Of a DNA stretch of 63,728 nucleotides, positions 35,026 through 43,984 are shown piece by piece (position 1 is the first letter of the stretch; every line of letters starts with the position of its first letter). The stretch is taken from contig CANQWA010000012.1 of the NCBI GenBank assembly GCA_947627445.1, positions 1-63,728 on the forward strand, written 5' to 3'. Under the pieces are notes generated by a model. That model ran no database searches. It was not told the DNA's origin and saw only the letters and a list, made by a program, of their open reading frames with translations. Position numbers and translations under genes: made by a program. This stretch comes from an uncultured Ruminococcus sp. (GTDB taxonomy: Bacteria; Bacillota; Clostridia; Oscillospirales; Ruminococcaceae).

Positions 35026-35579
35026 CCTATAAAATTACACTACACTCAAACGTTTTTCTTTGCCAGTTCAAATTGGTATCTGTTTTACTACCCTATAAAA
35101 TTACACTACACTCAAACTATGAAATATGAAATAAAGCATAACACACAGTTTTACTACCCTATAAAATTACACTACACTCAAACTTGTCATTGCTCATAGT
35201 TCCAAGCAACTCCTGTTTTACTACCCTATAAAATTACACTACACTCAAACGCAATGGTACGAATGCTGGAATTGCAGGAGGTTTTACTACCCTATAAAAT
35301 TACACTACACTCAAACATGAATTAACGCAGTTCCCCGAAGATTTTTGTTTTACTACCCTATAAAATTACACTACACTCAAACATTGACGTATGCTTTCTT
35401 TGACCGCCTCAAGTTTTACTACCCTATAAAATTACACTACACTCAAACTAATGGGCCTTGTTATATATGGTTTGCAGGTTTTACTACCCTATAAAATTAC
35501 ACTACACTCAAACTTACTCCTTGGTTTTGGCAAAACCAACAACGTTTTACTACCCTATAAAATTACACTACACTCAAAC
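35016..35579 (-). CRISPR. type II-A CRISPR array: 8 full 36-bp repeats plus a degenerate terminal repeat, 8 spacers
   Basis: Plus-strand repeats (GTTTTACTACCCTATAAAAT... ending ACTCAAAC) are at 35082, 35148, 35215, 35281, 35347, 35413, 35478 and 35544, each 36 bp and identical. Spacers are 29-31 bp. A ninth repeat at 35016-35051 keeps only its last 26 bases (from 35026). Degeneracy at that end marks it as leader-distal, so the array is read on the minus strand, with crRNA repeats starting GTTTGAGTG. The leader and its promoter lie at 35580-35664. The tracrRNA anti-repeat at 41681 matches. Confidence 0.98.
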
Positions 35580-35586
35580 CTCAAAT
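35580..35586 (-). promoter_or_regulatory. leader-anchoring sequence at the array edge
   Basis: On the minus strand the leader ends ATTTGAG directly against the first repeat. As I recall, ATTTGAG is the leader-anchoring motif that directs spacer integration in streptococcal type II-A systems. The same bases form part of a CTCAAATTTTGAG palindrome. Confidence 0.6.
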
Positions 35587-35635
35587 TTTGAGATAATGAC
35601 ACTACTCATCCGTATAATCCCTAGGGTATATTATA

Positions 35636-35664
35636 ATTATAACCATTTTTGGGGCAAATGTCAA
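35636..35664 (-). promoter_or_regulatory. CRISPR leader promoter
   Basis: Minus-strand TTGACA (35664-35659), 17 bp, TATAAT (35641-35636), a perfect consensus. Predicted start near 35629, about 50 bases before the first repeat. It begins 6 bases past the csn2 stop, so the array can be transcribed independently of the cas operon. Confidence 0.85.
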
Positions 35665-35670
35665 TGGCTT

Positions 35671-36339
35671 TTATATGATGCAAAAATCCTTGTCAATTAT
35701 GATTCGCGATTCATTTTTCAACAGTAAAGAATCTTTGCTTTCTAAACATATTAAAGTTATTCCATGGAGCAGAACACTTTGAAACAGATCTTCCGCTTCA
35801 CGGTTTGTCATATAGTTTCTCAATCCTACTGTAATAAAAACAGACCGCTTTTTATATTTCTGCAAAACAAGAATATATTCAAATAGCTTTTCATTCAGTT
35901 TTTTATCTGTTTCAACAATATGAAGATCAAACGCTTTTAAAATGGCTGATATGTCATTTGGACAGCAAAAATCCATTTCGATGTCCTCATCTTCAATAAG
36001 ACTATACAAGTATTTTTCAATATGCGCATACAATTCCTGTGTTTCACCGTAAAACGATGCATTTACAGACTTTTCTTTCATTTCCGAATCAATACTTGAA
36101 ATTAAATCCTTCCTGTTTAATGTAAATGGGATGAATTGTGTCATAATATCTGCGGATCTGCTTAACTGTATCGGTACATAATTTTCTGAAATCACCGTAT
36201 CACCACTTTTCCCGTTTATCTGACAGTAAATATCATTTGCAATTTCATAAAACAGCTTTGGATTTTCAATTACTATTGTCTGTACCTTATCTTTATGGAT
36301 ATTTATCTCCAATCCTATAGGAGGATATACAAGCATCAT
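35671..36339 (-). CDS. csn2: CRISPR adaptation protein Csn2
   Basis: 222 residues, the signature of subtype II-A. Csn2 forms a tetrameric ring around double-stranded DNA ends and works with Cas1, Cas2 and Cas9 in spacer acquisition. Seen: [20 protein letters not shown] at the N-terminus, a helical middle and the C-terminal strand/helix region ([15 protein letters not shown]). Length matches the shorter Csn2 class. It overlaps cas2 by 4 bases and is the last cas gene before the leader. Confidence 0.93.
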   Translation of the reverse strand: MMLVYPPIGLEINIHKDKVQTIVIENPKLFYEIANDIYCQINGKSGDTVISENYVPIQLSRSADIMTQFIPFTLNRKDLISSIDSEMKEKSVNASFYGETQELYAHIEKYLYSLIEDEDIEMDFCCPNDISAILKAFDLHIVETDKKLNEKLFEYILVLQKYKKRSVFITVGLRNYMTNREAEDLFQSVLLHGITLICLESKDSLLLKNESRIIIDKDFCII

Positions 36340-36656
36340 ATGACCACCAGCCTTTCGTCACTGTCTATTACTTCACTTGTATAACTTCCGGTTATCAATT
36401 CCATTTTTGAAAATTGCTTTTCGGTAACAGTCAGCACTTGTACAAGTCCCTCAGGAGGTTTGTTGGATCTTACGTTACGGATAACATTACTGGCAATATT
36501 CTGATTCAGTACCATTCTGCAATAAACCGATTCCTGCATCATCATAAAACCATTTTTTATGAGAAATTTACGAAACATTCTGTAATTTCTTCTGTTCTCG
36601 GCGGTTTGTACAGGAAGATCAAAAAATACAATTATTCTCACAAATCTATAACTCAC
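36336..36656 (-). CDS. cas2: CRISPR-associated endonuclease Cas2
   Basis: About 106 residues from GTG 36656: GGAGG is 5 bases upstream, whereas the frame's first TTG codon sits on the ribosome-binding site itself. Ferredoxin-like fold with the conserved Asp in VFFDLPVQT and the [11 protein letters not shown] helix. It bridges two Cas1 dimers in the integration complex. It overlaps cas1 by 11 bases and csn2 by 4. Confidence 0.93.
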   Translation of the reverse strand: MSYRFVRIIVFFDLPVQTAENRRNYRMFRKFLIKNGFMMMQESVYCRMVLNQNIASNVIRNVRSNKPPEGLVQVLTVTEKQFSKMELITGSYTSEVIDSDERLVVI

Positions 36657-37536
36657 CTTTTCCTCCAATTGAATAAAAATTTATTTTTGAGATATCATTA
36701 TCTTCTATTGCGTCAAAAATACTCTGGCAATATATCTTTATTGCATTGCTTACATACTGTTGTGTATGATTGATCTTTATTGTATGGTTAAGGACATTTA
36801 TGAGTGCATATTTTTCATCACTTGTAAATTGTGTAAATTTCCCGGAATAAACTATTCTGTCAACCAAGATTCTGAATGGTTCCATCAGATCGCATGACAA
36901 ATTAAAATGATTAAACATATTATGATGGAATAGTCCGATCTGTGTCAAATACCCATGTGACACAATTTCCCTGTTGAAAGCCGAAAGCAAGATACTATAT
37001 CCATAGTTAAGTGCAGCATTTGATATGCAGTCCATGCTTCGCGTAAAATCCATTCCAAAAAGAGCATTAAAATATACTTTTGCTGCATGGCCTTCCCTGT
37101 TGGTAGTATCGCCTATTTCCATTTGCAGTAAATAACCGTCAAGCAGTTTCGATTCGGTATGCTTGTCCATCTCTTTCAAAAAAGCTGACTGCTGTCTTAT
37201 TTTTTCTGAAACTATTTCTGTCCAGATGTATGTTTTAACATCGTCATTCCACCTTATTTGTCTTCTTATCCTGTCTGCAGTATCATGACTTCCGTAATAT
37301 GATACCAGTTCGCAGGTAGGACTTCTTTTTTCATCACAAAAAATCACTTTTATTTTTTTCTCATTCAGGGCAGCAATCAGACAGCCTGTTATGGAAACTG
37401 CCGGATTCTCAATCATCAAAACAGACAGTTCATCCAAATAAATTTTCTTGACGGCTTCTTCTGTTCTGATCACAAGATATCCAGTTTTTAAGTCAAGCTT
37501 TGCCCTTTGAGTAACAACAACTGTTCTCCAACTCAT
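36646..37536 (-). CDS. cas1: CRISPR-associated integrase Cas1 (type II form)
   Basis: 296 residues. The N-terminal beta domain ([18 protein letters not shown]) is followed by the helical domain with metal-binding residues around [11 protein letters not shown] (Glu, about 148), the GLFHHN histidine (about 206) and DLMEPFR (about 220). Together with Cas2 it inserts new spacers at the leader end. The start overlaps the cas9 stop by 4 bases. Confidence 0.95.
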   Translation of the reverse strand: MSWRTVVVTQRAKLDLKTGYLVIRTEEAVKKIYLDELSVLMIENPAVSITGCLIAALNEKKIKVIFCDEKRSPTCELVSYYGSHDTADRIRRQIRWNDDVKTYIWTEIVSEKIRQQSAFLKEMDKHTESKLLDGYLLQMEIGDTTNREGHAAKVYFNALFGMDFTRSMDCISNAALNYGYSILLSAFNREIVSHGYLTQIGLFHHNMFNHFNLSCDLMEPFRILVDRIVYSGKFTQFTSDEKYALINVLNHTIKINHTQQYVSNAIKIYCQSIFDAIEDNDISKINFYSIGGKGEL

Positions 37537-40500
37537 AACGTCATCAGGTTAGGTGATCTTTTTTCATAAAGACCTGTCGGCGACTGATCGATTATCCGTA
37601 TGGAATGCTTATCTTTAAGTTTTGAGATATCGGAGTTCAGTGTTAACACGCCTGCTTGCCCGCTTTCACCTATCAGTTTTAGATCGCATCCCACACCTCT
37701 TCCTGTTTTCAGTAAAGCCAATATGTTTGAAAGGACAACTGTCTGCTCTGTAAGAGAGAGATTTTCAAATTTTTCTTTGCCCGATTTTACTTTTGCGCCC
37801 ATTTTTCCCAACATCGTCTGAAATGGAGCAGATGTTGCCTTGTCTGCAAGAATATCAAATAATTCTACATTTTTCTCTTTACATATGCCAAAGGAATTAT
37901 CTGCAAGCCTATTTTTGTCCTCTTTATACTTTGTCACAAATGAACTGATTGTTTTCGCATAGTCATAATACTTCTTATCCAGTATCAGTGAAACCGCAGA
38001 GGAAATAACTAATTGCTTTCCTTTATTTGATTTTTGAACGATGTTTCCTCTGAAGCCGTCTATTTCGAGCAGAGTGTTGACCTTAACAGGGCGGTCACCC
38101 AGCGGAAATTCTATTTTTTCCGCCATAACATCTTTGTTTGTGATCTCCGACAACTGTTTTGCAGCGTAATTTCTGGCATACTCTTTGTCGGAAGAATACT
38201 TTTCTGCATACATCAGTTCCACCGGTATAAAGATGATGGCATGATGATACTTCACAAGTGAAAAATATGATGCAGTAGTTTTGTTATATCCGCCGTATTT
38301 GGCAGTATCAAGTCCTTTTTTCCTTTCGACAAGTCCTTCACTTTTTTTCACGGGCTGCCGATCAAACAGTCCGCCTTTGCGCCTGTAGCAGTATCTTACA
38401 TACCTGATACTGTTCTTATCCATCATTTTTCTCACAATATCAAAGGATACAGACGGATTCCAAGCGGTATTGCCGCCGCGTTCCACCTTATGAGTAAGCA
38501 GTCCGCTTTCCTTTCCGTCTGCAGAACGTTTGAAAATCTTCATAGAATACCGCTCCCCGCTTTTGATAAAGTTCAGTGGGTTTTCGGTAAACTGCGTGTG
38601 ATATACATTTCCCATAACAATATTGAGGTAGGCGTCCTTTGCATGATGAAGATCGTTTACCTCTCTGCATTTGAGCATACCCATTTCCTGACGAAAATCC
38701 GATGTCAGACCTGCCTTGACATATACGATCTTTGAATCGGGGCACAACTCTTTCAGAATTTCCGCAACAGCCTTTGTAGATTGTCTTGTCTCCACCAATT
38801 GTCTTGCAATAAATCCTGCAAGCTCCTCCTCTGTAAAATCGGTGCTTCGGGTCAGACGCTGATATTTCTTTTCACCCATCAGCTTTTTGTTTTTCAGAGC
38901 GTTCCAAAAAGGGCGCATTTTCTTTCGTATATCAGCCGCAATCGGATATTGATCTCCTTTTGCACCATTTGTTTCGGATTCTACAAGGACTTTGTTTTCA
39001 AGACTGTCATCCTTGACTTTTGCCTGCGGATAAATATGATCGATATTATAATAAGCATCGTTCCCCAGCCTGTCAAAATCAATCGCATGTCCCGTATACA
39101 TACATCTGCCCAACTGAATGAAGTAGAGGTAATATTTTTCGCTTCGCAGTCTGCCGTCATCGGTGGAATCCAGCTGTGCATTCAATTCGTTCAAACGCTC
39201 TGTATCTGCCATACCTTTTGCGGACTCATACAGTTCTTTTATCTGCTCACGTCTTGATTTTGTCCGTTTGCCCTTATTGCTCCCATCGCTTTCTCTTGCC
39301 ATTTCTATAAAAATTCTGTCAGGGTCTTTTCCGATAATGCTTTTTATCTCCTTTACAATATCCAGTGTTCTTGTGACCGAACGTCTAACGGCAGTCGGGA
39401 TGTACATATCCTCCATTCTTTCGGAAATGCTCTTTTTGTTTTTGGGGTCGGAATAGAATTCGGCATTGTACTTTTCAACAGATACACCGAATTTGTATTT
39501 TGAACCAAGTATCTGCATGAAATTGTCATTTGTCTCCCAAAGTGCTGTCATGATATTCCTGTCACCATATAGTTCACCTGTATTTGTGTCGATCTCAAAT
39601 ATTTCTTCCAGCAGTTTTCTGGAAAGCCTGCCATAATCTTGATAATGAAGACCCGATAAATACTTTATATCAGCATCGCTTAACGCAGGATAATTGTTTT
39701 TCAACCATTTTCTGAGTCTTGCCGTATCAGTAGAAACGGTTATTCTTTCAATCATGTTTTCAGCATCTGTTTCGTTGATGGAACCTGATGCAAGCAATCT
39801 TTTGAAATCGTGATAAGACTTCAAGGATGATCTGATGCTGACATCTATTCCTCCTATGGACTGTCCGTCCTTGAACTCTCCGCAGGATCTCAGACAATTT
39901 TCGATAGCTTTTACAGTGACCCTCTGCTTTTTCATAAACAGTTCGTTAAAAAGTGTTTGCTTTGCACCGACCGATATTTTAGCACCGTCAACGGTAATAT
40001 GATTTATTTCGTTCAAAACATTAAACTTGCAGTACAAAAGTGAGTTTTTGGGCAGAACATCTTCTCCTGCCAGATAGGTACATTGACAGGTCATTCTTCT
40101 GATGAAAGCACTTTCCGTCTTGTCCAGATCAATGATCTCGTCAAAATTCCAAGGATATATCTTGCCTTCGGCTTTTCTTTCCATCCATGCGAAGCTGCTT
40201 TTCTCACGGCTCACCAAGGGACCCACATAATATGGTATTCTGAACTCCATGATACTCAGGATTTTGTCGGCAACCGTACCGTACTCGTCTTTTTCTTCAA
40301 GAAAAGAAAGATATGACGAGGCATTTTCAAGAATCTTTTTCAGTTCTACCTCGTATAACTGATACGGTATGACCCTGTTATCCGTAGTTTTCTGTTTCGG
40401 GCATAGTTTCACATTTTGACATTTTTCGATAAGCGCATCCATTAAAGGTTTATCGGTATCTTCCGATTTTATGCCTTCCAGATATTTCAGTACAAAATCG

Positions 40501-41639
40501 CAGAAATCCTTTTGTTGTCTACACTGATGATCAGCACCGTGATAAACATAAGCGGCGTAGTTATTTTTTCCTTGTTTATCTCTAAAAATTTCATGGTATT
40601 GCTTTGGGGAAAGATATTTTTTGCAGATATATTTCAAATCACTCAAATCTTTTTTGTGCATTTCATAAACGGCGACTTTAGCATCAGAAATAAAACTGTA
40701 TTCTCCCAATGATTTGATAAGAAGCGACCAGTCATTCATTTTCTTTATAGAATCCAAAAGTTCCCATTGTTCATCTTCCAATGTGCCATGCATGGCATCC
40801 AGTGTATCAGAAAAATCAGCAGCCGACACAGATACAGAACCCTTATCAAGTTCCTGATAGTCCTCGTTCAGGAATAGATCGGACAGCTTGACAGTCCCTC
40901 CGCTAACAAGTTTCATCATACAATCAAAACGCAGACTGCCGCACATATCATTTTTAGGTTTTTTACCGCCGAACCACAATTCTGTCAGACGTTTTGTTTT
41001 TTCGGAAACAGATAGATCCGCCTTTAAAATTTCTTCTAAACGATGCGAGTCGCTGTCAAAAGGGATATTATCGCAAATATTTTCCAGTGAAAAAATAAAA
41101 TTGTCGTGTAAAGGTGCAAACTTCTTGATTTCCTCCGCATGATTCTGATCGACAGAAAACAAAAAATGCCCTCTATGTGCCAGAATGTATGCACACGCAA
41201 GATACACCAGTCTGACATCGTGTTTGCTCTTATCGTGTATCAGCTCACTTATCAGGTGATGTATGGTAGGATATTTTTCAAAATATTCCTTATCGGTAAA
41301 ATCGTCATCATCAAAAAATATATTTTTCGTGCGGTGTTCACTGTCCTCAGGGAGCAAGCCGCTTTCCTTGCATCTCAGAAAGAAAGTCTTATCCTTTTCC
41401 AGGATATTCTTTGCGAAAAACTCCTGAAGAAGTACAATTCTTTGCTTCCGTCTGTCCAATCGGCGGCGTGCTGTACGAAACGACCGCCTATCTGCTGATT
41501 GTTCAGCCTCGTCAAAAAGGTGAACGCCCCACATAAGATTATGATGGAATTTCCTTAGATGATAGCTTTCATCTGTAACAGCCCAACCAACAGAATTTGT
41601 ACCAATATCCAGGCCTAAAAAATTTTTCCCGTTAAACAC
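37533..41639 (-). CDS. cas9: CRISPR-associated endonuclease Cas9 (type II-A)
   Basis: 1368 residues from GTG 41639; GGAGGG ends 8 bases upstream, while the longer frame's TTG precedes that site. RuvC-I Asp11 (LGLDIGTNSVGWA), arginine-rich bridge helix (RSFRTARRRLDRRKQR), REC lobe, RuvC-II Glu779 (IFIEMARES), HNH His868 (NIDHIYPQ) and downstream Asn (ENKVLV), RuvC-III HHAKDA with Asp1002, then the PAM-interacting C-terminal domain. All nuclease residues are present, so it should be active. It is first in the cas9-cas1-cas2-csn2 operon. PAM not predictable by eye. The region is AT-richer than the core genes. Confidence 0.97.
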   Translation of the reverse strand: MFNGKNFLGLDIGTNSVGWAVTDESYHLRKFHHNLMWGVHLFDEAEQSADRRSFRTARRRLDRRKQRIVLLQEFFAKNILEKDKTFFLRCKESGLLPEDSEHRTKNIFFDDDDFTDKEYFEKYPTIHHLISELIHDKSKHDVRLVYLACAYILAHRGHFLFSVDQNHAEEIKKFAPLHDNFIFSLENICDNIPFDSDSHRLEEILKADLSVSEKTKRLTELWFGGKKPKNDMCGSLRFDCMMKLVSGGTVKLSDLFLNEDYQELDKGSVSVSAADFSDTLDAMHGTLEDEQWELLDSIKKMNDWSLLIKSLGEYSFISDAKVAVYEMHKKDLSDLKYICKKYLSPKQYHEIFRDKQGKNNYAAYVYHGADHQCRQQKDFCDFVLKYLEGIKSEDTDKPLMDALIEKCQNVKLCPKQKTTDNRVIPYQLYEVELKKILENASSYLSFLEEKDEYGTVADKILSIMEFRIPYYVGPLVSREKSSFAWMERKAEGKIYPWNFDEIIDLDKTESAFIRRMTCQCTYLAGEDVLPKNSLLYCKFNVLNEINHITVDGAKISVGAKQTLFNELFMKKQRVTVKAIENCLRSCGEFKDGQSIGGIDVSIRSSLKSYHDFKRLLASGSINETDAENMIERITVSTDTARLRKWLKNNYPALSDADIKYLSGLHYQDYGRLSRKLLEEIFEIDTNTGELYGDRNIMTALWETNDNFMQILGSKYKFGVSVEKYNAEFYSDPKNKKSISERMEDMYIPTAVRRSVTRTLDIVKEIKSIIGKDPDRIFIEMARESDGSNKGKRTKSRREQIKELYESAKGMADTERLNELNAQLDSTDDGRLRSEKYYLYFIQLGRCMYTGHAIDFDRLGNDAYYNIDHIYPQAKVKDDSLENKVLVESETNGAKGDQYPIAADIRKKMRPFWNALKNKKLMGEKKYQRLTRSTDFTEEELAGFIARQLVETRQSTKAVAEILKELCPDSKIVYVKAGLTSDFRQEMGMLKCREVNDLHHAKDAYLNIVMGNVYHTQFTENPLNFIKSGERYSMKIFKRSADGKESGLLTHKVERGGNTAWNPSVSFDIVRKMMDKNSIRYVRYCYRRKGGLFDRQPVKKSEGLVERKKGLDTAKYGGYNKTTASYFSLVKYHHAIIFIPVELMYAEKYSSDKEYARNYAAKQLSEITNKDVMAEKIEFPLGDRPVKVNTLLEIDGFRGNIVQKSNKGKQLVISSAVSLILDKKYYDYAKTISSFVTKYKEDKNRLADNSFGICKEKNVELFDILADKATSAPFQTMLGKMGAKVKSGKEKFENLSLTEQTVVLSNILALLKTGRGVGCDLKLIGESGQAGVLTLNSDISKLKDKHSIRIIDQSPTGLYEKRSPNLMTL

Positions 41640-41668
41640 TTGACAATCCCTCCGCAATGTGATATAAT
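41640..41668 (+). promoter_or_regulatory. tracrRNA promoter overlapping the cas9 ribosome-binding site
   Basis: Plus-strand TTGACA (41640-41645), 17 bp, TATAAT (41663-41668), perfect consensus. The -35 box touches the cas9 GTG (41639), and the spacer contains the complement of the cas9 Shine-Dalgarno. Predicted start near 41675. Confidence 0.88.
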
Positions 41669-41674
41669 GTAATC

Positions 41675-41796
41675 ATAGGATTTACTGCCCTATAAAATTA
41701 CACTACGAGTTCAAATAAAAATTTTTTCAAATCGTTCGGTAATACCGTTCGCACAAGTGTTGTGCATTGGCCTTGCTCATTGAGCAAGGCTTTTTT
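41675..41796 (+). ncRNA. tracrRNA
   Basis: The anti-repeat at 41681-41716 (TTTACTGCCCTATAAAATTA onward) repeats the plus-strand CRISPR repeat with one A-to-G change over 26 bases, then a GAGTT bulge region and CAAAT, so it pairs with the minus-strand crRNA repeat in the usual lower stem-bulge-upper stem form. Downstream hairpins are CGGTAATACCG, GCACAAGTGTTGTGC and the terminator GCCTTGCTCA/TGAGCAAGGC with six T (41770-41796). Promoter, anti-repeat and terminator are all in register. Confidence 0.95.
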
Positions 41797-41828
41797 ATTT
41801 CGCCATTCAGAAAATTCGTGTAACTCCG

Positions 41829-42152
41829 CTATCCCACGCTATCCTTTTTTTCTGTATTCACAAGATGTATGATCATCAATATGATAAATCCCAAAATGAA
41901 ACCTATAGCAAGGGTAACAAACAAACTTGGTACATCCAGTGATATACTGGCATTAGGAGCGTGTATCGGATCAATTGGAACAATCTTAGTCAGGAGCAAG
42001 CCGAACCCCCTCCATTCCATACATTCGCCGCCGTTTAATTGTTGTGCAAGCAGGAATGTACCGTTTGACCAGAATGAGACAAGATTCATAACTGCTCCTA
42101 CCGTATTTAAAATCAATGCCGCTATCAGCGATCTGACGAATACTTTTTTCAT
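41829..42152 (-). CDS. small two-helix membrane protein, unknown function
   Basis: 107 residues. One hydrophobic helix at the N-terminus (SLIAALILNTVGAVMNLVSF) and one near the C-terminus (FVTLAIGFILGFIILMIIHL), with an extracytoplasmic loop rich in Pro/Asn between. AAGGAAG lies 8 bases before the ATG. I do not recognise the family. It lies just beyond the tracrRNA terminator on the opposite strand. Confidence 0.55.
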   Translation of the reverse strand: MKKVFVRSLIAALILNTVGAVMNLVSFWSNGTFLLAQQLNGGECMEWRGFGLLLTKIVPIDPIHAPNASISLDVPSLFVTLAIGFILGFIILMIIHLVNTEKKDSVG

Positions 42153-42286
42153 ACAGATTTCTTCCTTCGTCCATATTTCAGAAATTTCGGTTCAAGATTC
42201 GTTGTGAATGGATTTTTTGAAGTAATACGGATAGATTCCATTGGATTCATCTCGGAGACTTTTTGATGCATGATGATTGCTGCCAA

Positions 42287-43801
42287 TCACCAATACGACA
42301 GCGCATATACCTTTCGTGTTCCGGTAAATAGCTGATATTCCGGATTCTGTGTAAACGTCGATGCACTTACCCAAGCCACGCCGGTGGATTCCCAATGGGG
42401 AATGGATTTACACCGTGGATAACTTGCCGCCGAATCCAGTAGCAGATATTTTCCGGTTTTGCTGTCATAGTCCACAACGGCAATCCAATGTCCCGGAATA
42501 TTGGCGCAGATCGTGCCGCCGTTTCGGATATGCTGCAATGCCGCAGCTGTGGAGTACATGCGTCCTGCAAAACGGAATCCATAGGAACTGCCAAAGGCAT
42601 TCGCATAAGCTTGAAAGAAGCCGTCCGACACACCGCTGTTTGCGGTGCGATAGCCTTTAGCCTTTGCCCAGTCTGCGACATCAACTGGATGCAAAAAGTT
42701 TTCTGTTTTGTAGTAAACAGAGTTGATCACCGAAAACAAACCGCAGCCAGAACTGCCAATCGTCTGATCTTGGTTGTTCGTGACTGTCCATGGATGATTT
42801 TGCCATGCTGCAATACCAGTCAGGTGTTTCTTTCGCTGTTCCTCCGAGCCGTCGCCTTGCTGCCATGCAATCACTTTTTGGACAAGACGGCCCGCCGAGC
42901 TGAAACGACAAAGTGTACCGTCAATGACACACTCGCCGGTTGCACAAACTCCAGTGGGATAAAAGTAATAGGTATGATCGTCGATGTGCTGCCAGCCCGT
43001 ATGCATAACACCGTTTTTTCCGAAGTAATACTTCTGACCGCCGATGGTTTCCCACATGGTGCGCATGACGCCGGTCTTGCCGAAGTAATACCTCTGACCG
43101 CCGATGGTTTGCCACATGGTGCGCATGGCACCGGTCTTGTTGAAGTAATATTTCTTGCCGGCAATCGTTTTCCAGCCGGTTTGCATGACGCCGTTCTTGT
43201 CAAAATAATACTTATTGCCAGCAATGGTCTGCCAGCCGGTCACCAGCCGGCATGAGCGATCCAAGTAATAGGAATTACCCTCATACTCCATCCAGCCAGT
43301 GACAGCTTTGCCATGTACATCATAATAGGAAACTGTGCCGTCTGCAAAGGTGCAGAAGCCCAGATGCTGATAGCCGCAGTTTTCGTCCAACAGATAACGC
43401 AAGCCATCTATTTCTATCTCTCCGGTCTGCTTTCCGGAAGCCTTATCTGCATAGTAACGATAGCCGCCATATGTAATCCAGCCGGAAACGATTTCTCCGG
43501 TATCCGGATCATAAAATCTGCGAATACCGTTTACTGTACGCCAGCCTGTTTTCTGTGCGCCGGTAAAGTCAAACAGCCATTCCTCGCCGTCAATTTGCTG
43601 TTCGCCGACAAGAGGTGCATTTGCTTCCACATCGATGTAATAGCGGATACCATTATCACTCTGCCAACCAACAGCGGTTGCTGTCGGTACAACGGCATTG
43701 TCATACGTTGCTTCGGACGCAGATGCACTGCCGGTTTTGAACAAAAGCATCGCCGCACAGGCACAAGCAATCACAAAAATTGTCTTGTATCGTCTTTTCA
43801 T
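42287..43801 (-). CDS. secreted cell-wall-binding-repeat protein with C39-like cysteine peptidase domain
   Basis: 504 residues. Signal peptide (about 1-29), around twelve 20-residue aromatic cell-wall-binding repeats (about 45-310; GWQTIAGNKYYF type), and a C-terminal papain-like domain (about 320-504) with Cys in GSSGCGLFS and His in GHWIAVVDYD. Same design as the 714-residue protein at 8.3-10.5 kb, but the catalytic domains differ clearly, so they are not a recent copy. Probably wall-anchored and acting on peptides or cross-links outside the cell. GAGGAA precedes the ATG. Confidence 0.85.
   Translation of the reverse strand: MKRRYKTIFVIACACAAMLLFKTGSASASEATYDNAVVPTATAVGWQSDNGIRYYIDVEANAPLVGEQQIDGEEWLFDFTGAQKTGWRTVNGIRRFYDPDTGEIVSGWITYGGYRYYADKASGKQTGEIEIDGLRYLLDENCGYQHLGFCTFADGTVSYYDVHGKAVTGWMEYEGNSYYLDRSCRLVTGWQTIAGNKYYFDKNGVMQTGWKTIAGKKYYFNKTGAMRTMWQTIGGQRYYFGKTGVMRTMWETIGGQKYYFGKNGVMHTGWQHIDDHTYYFYPTGVCATGECVIDGTLCRFSSAGRLVQKVIAWQQGDGSEEQRKKHLTGIAAWQNHPWTVTNNQDQTIGSSGCGLFSVINSVYYKTENFLHPVDVADWAKAKGYRTANSGVSDGFFQAYANAFGSSYGFRFAGRMYSTAAALQHIRNGGTICANIPGHWIAVVDYDSKTGKYLLLDSAASYPRCKSIPHWESTGVAWVSASTFTQNPEYQLFTGTRKVYALSYW
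43021..43200. repeat. 60-bp tandem repeats inside the cell-wall-binding gene
   Basis: Units at 43021-43080, 43081-43140 and 43141-43200 share the 60-bp period. The first two differ at only about seven bases (for example CCGAAGTAATAC then CTGACCGCCGATGGTTT). Each encodes one 20-residue wall-binding repeat, so copy number can change by recombination. Confidence 0.85.
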
Positions 43802-43984
43802 TTGGATTCCTCATATTTTCACTTATACTTCTACTTCGTCAAAATTCCTGAAGTGCCGATCTGCACTGAGCCGCCATTCTGCCGGAAGTCGTTTTTCATC
43901 TTTTGACATGGGATGACATGGGATTCTCCTCCTGTATTTTATCACAGCACCTGTTTTTTTTGTCAAATGATCATAAAACCTGGG

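Noticed and set aside
34909-35199. A real 96-residue fusion protein ending in PIKLHYTQT repeats
   Set aside because: The repeats are CRISPR repeats that happen to stay open in this frame; spacer-encoded parts between them are unrelated, so it is a broken toxin, not a designed protein.
35458-35727. Plus-strand open frame across the array and leader
   Set aside because: Made of repeats and spacers; no ribosome-binding site.
41655-41657. TTG start for cas9 (1374 residues)
   Set aside because: The GGAGGG ribosome-binding site lies after this TTG and 8 bases before GTG 41639, and the RuvC-I motif then sits at the normal distance from the start.
41797-42290. Missing C-terminal part of the RelE/ParE toxin on the far side of the cas locus
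   Set aside because: I read both strands after the tracrRNA terminator and found only the small membrane protein; no toxin-like strand pattern.
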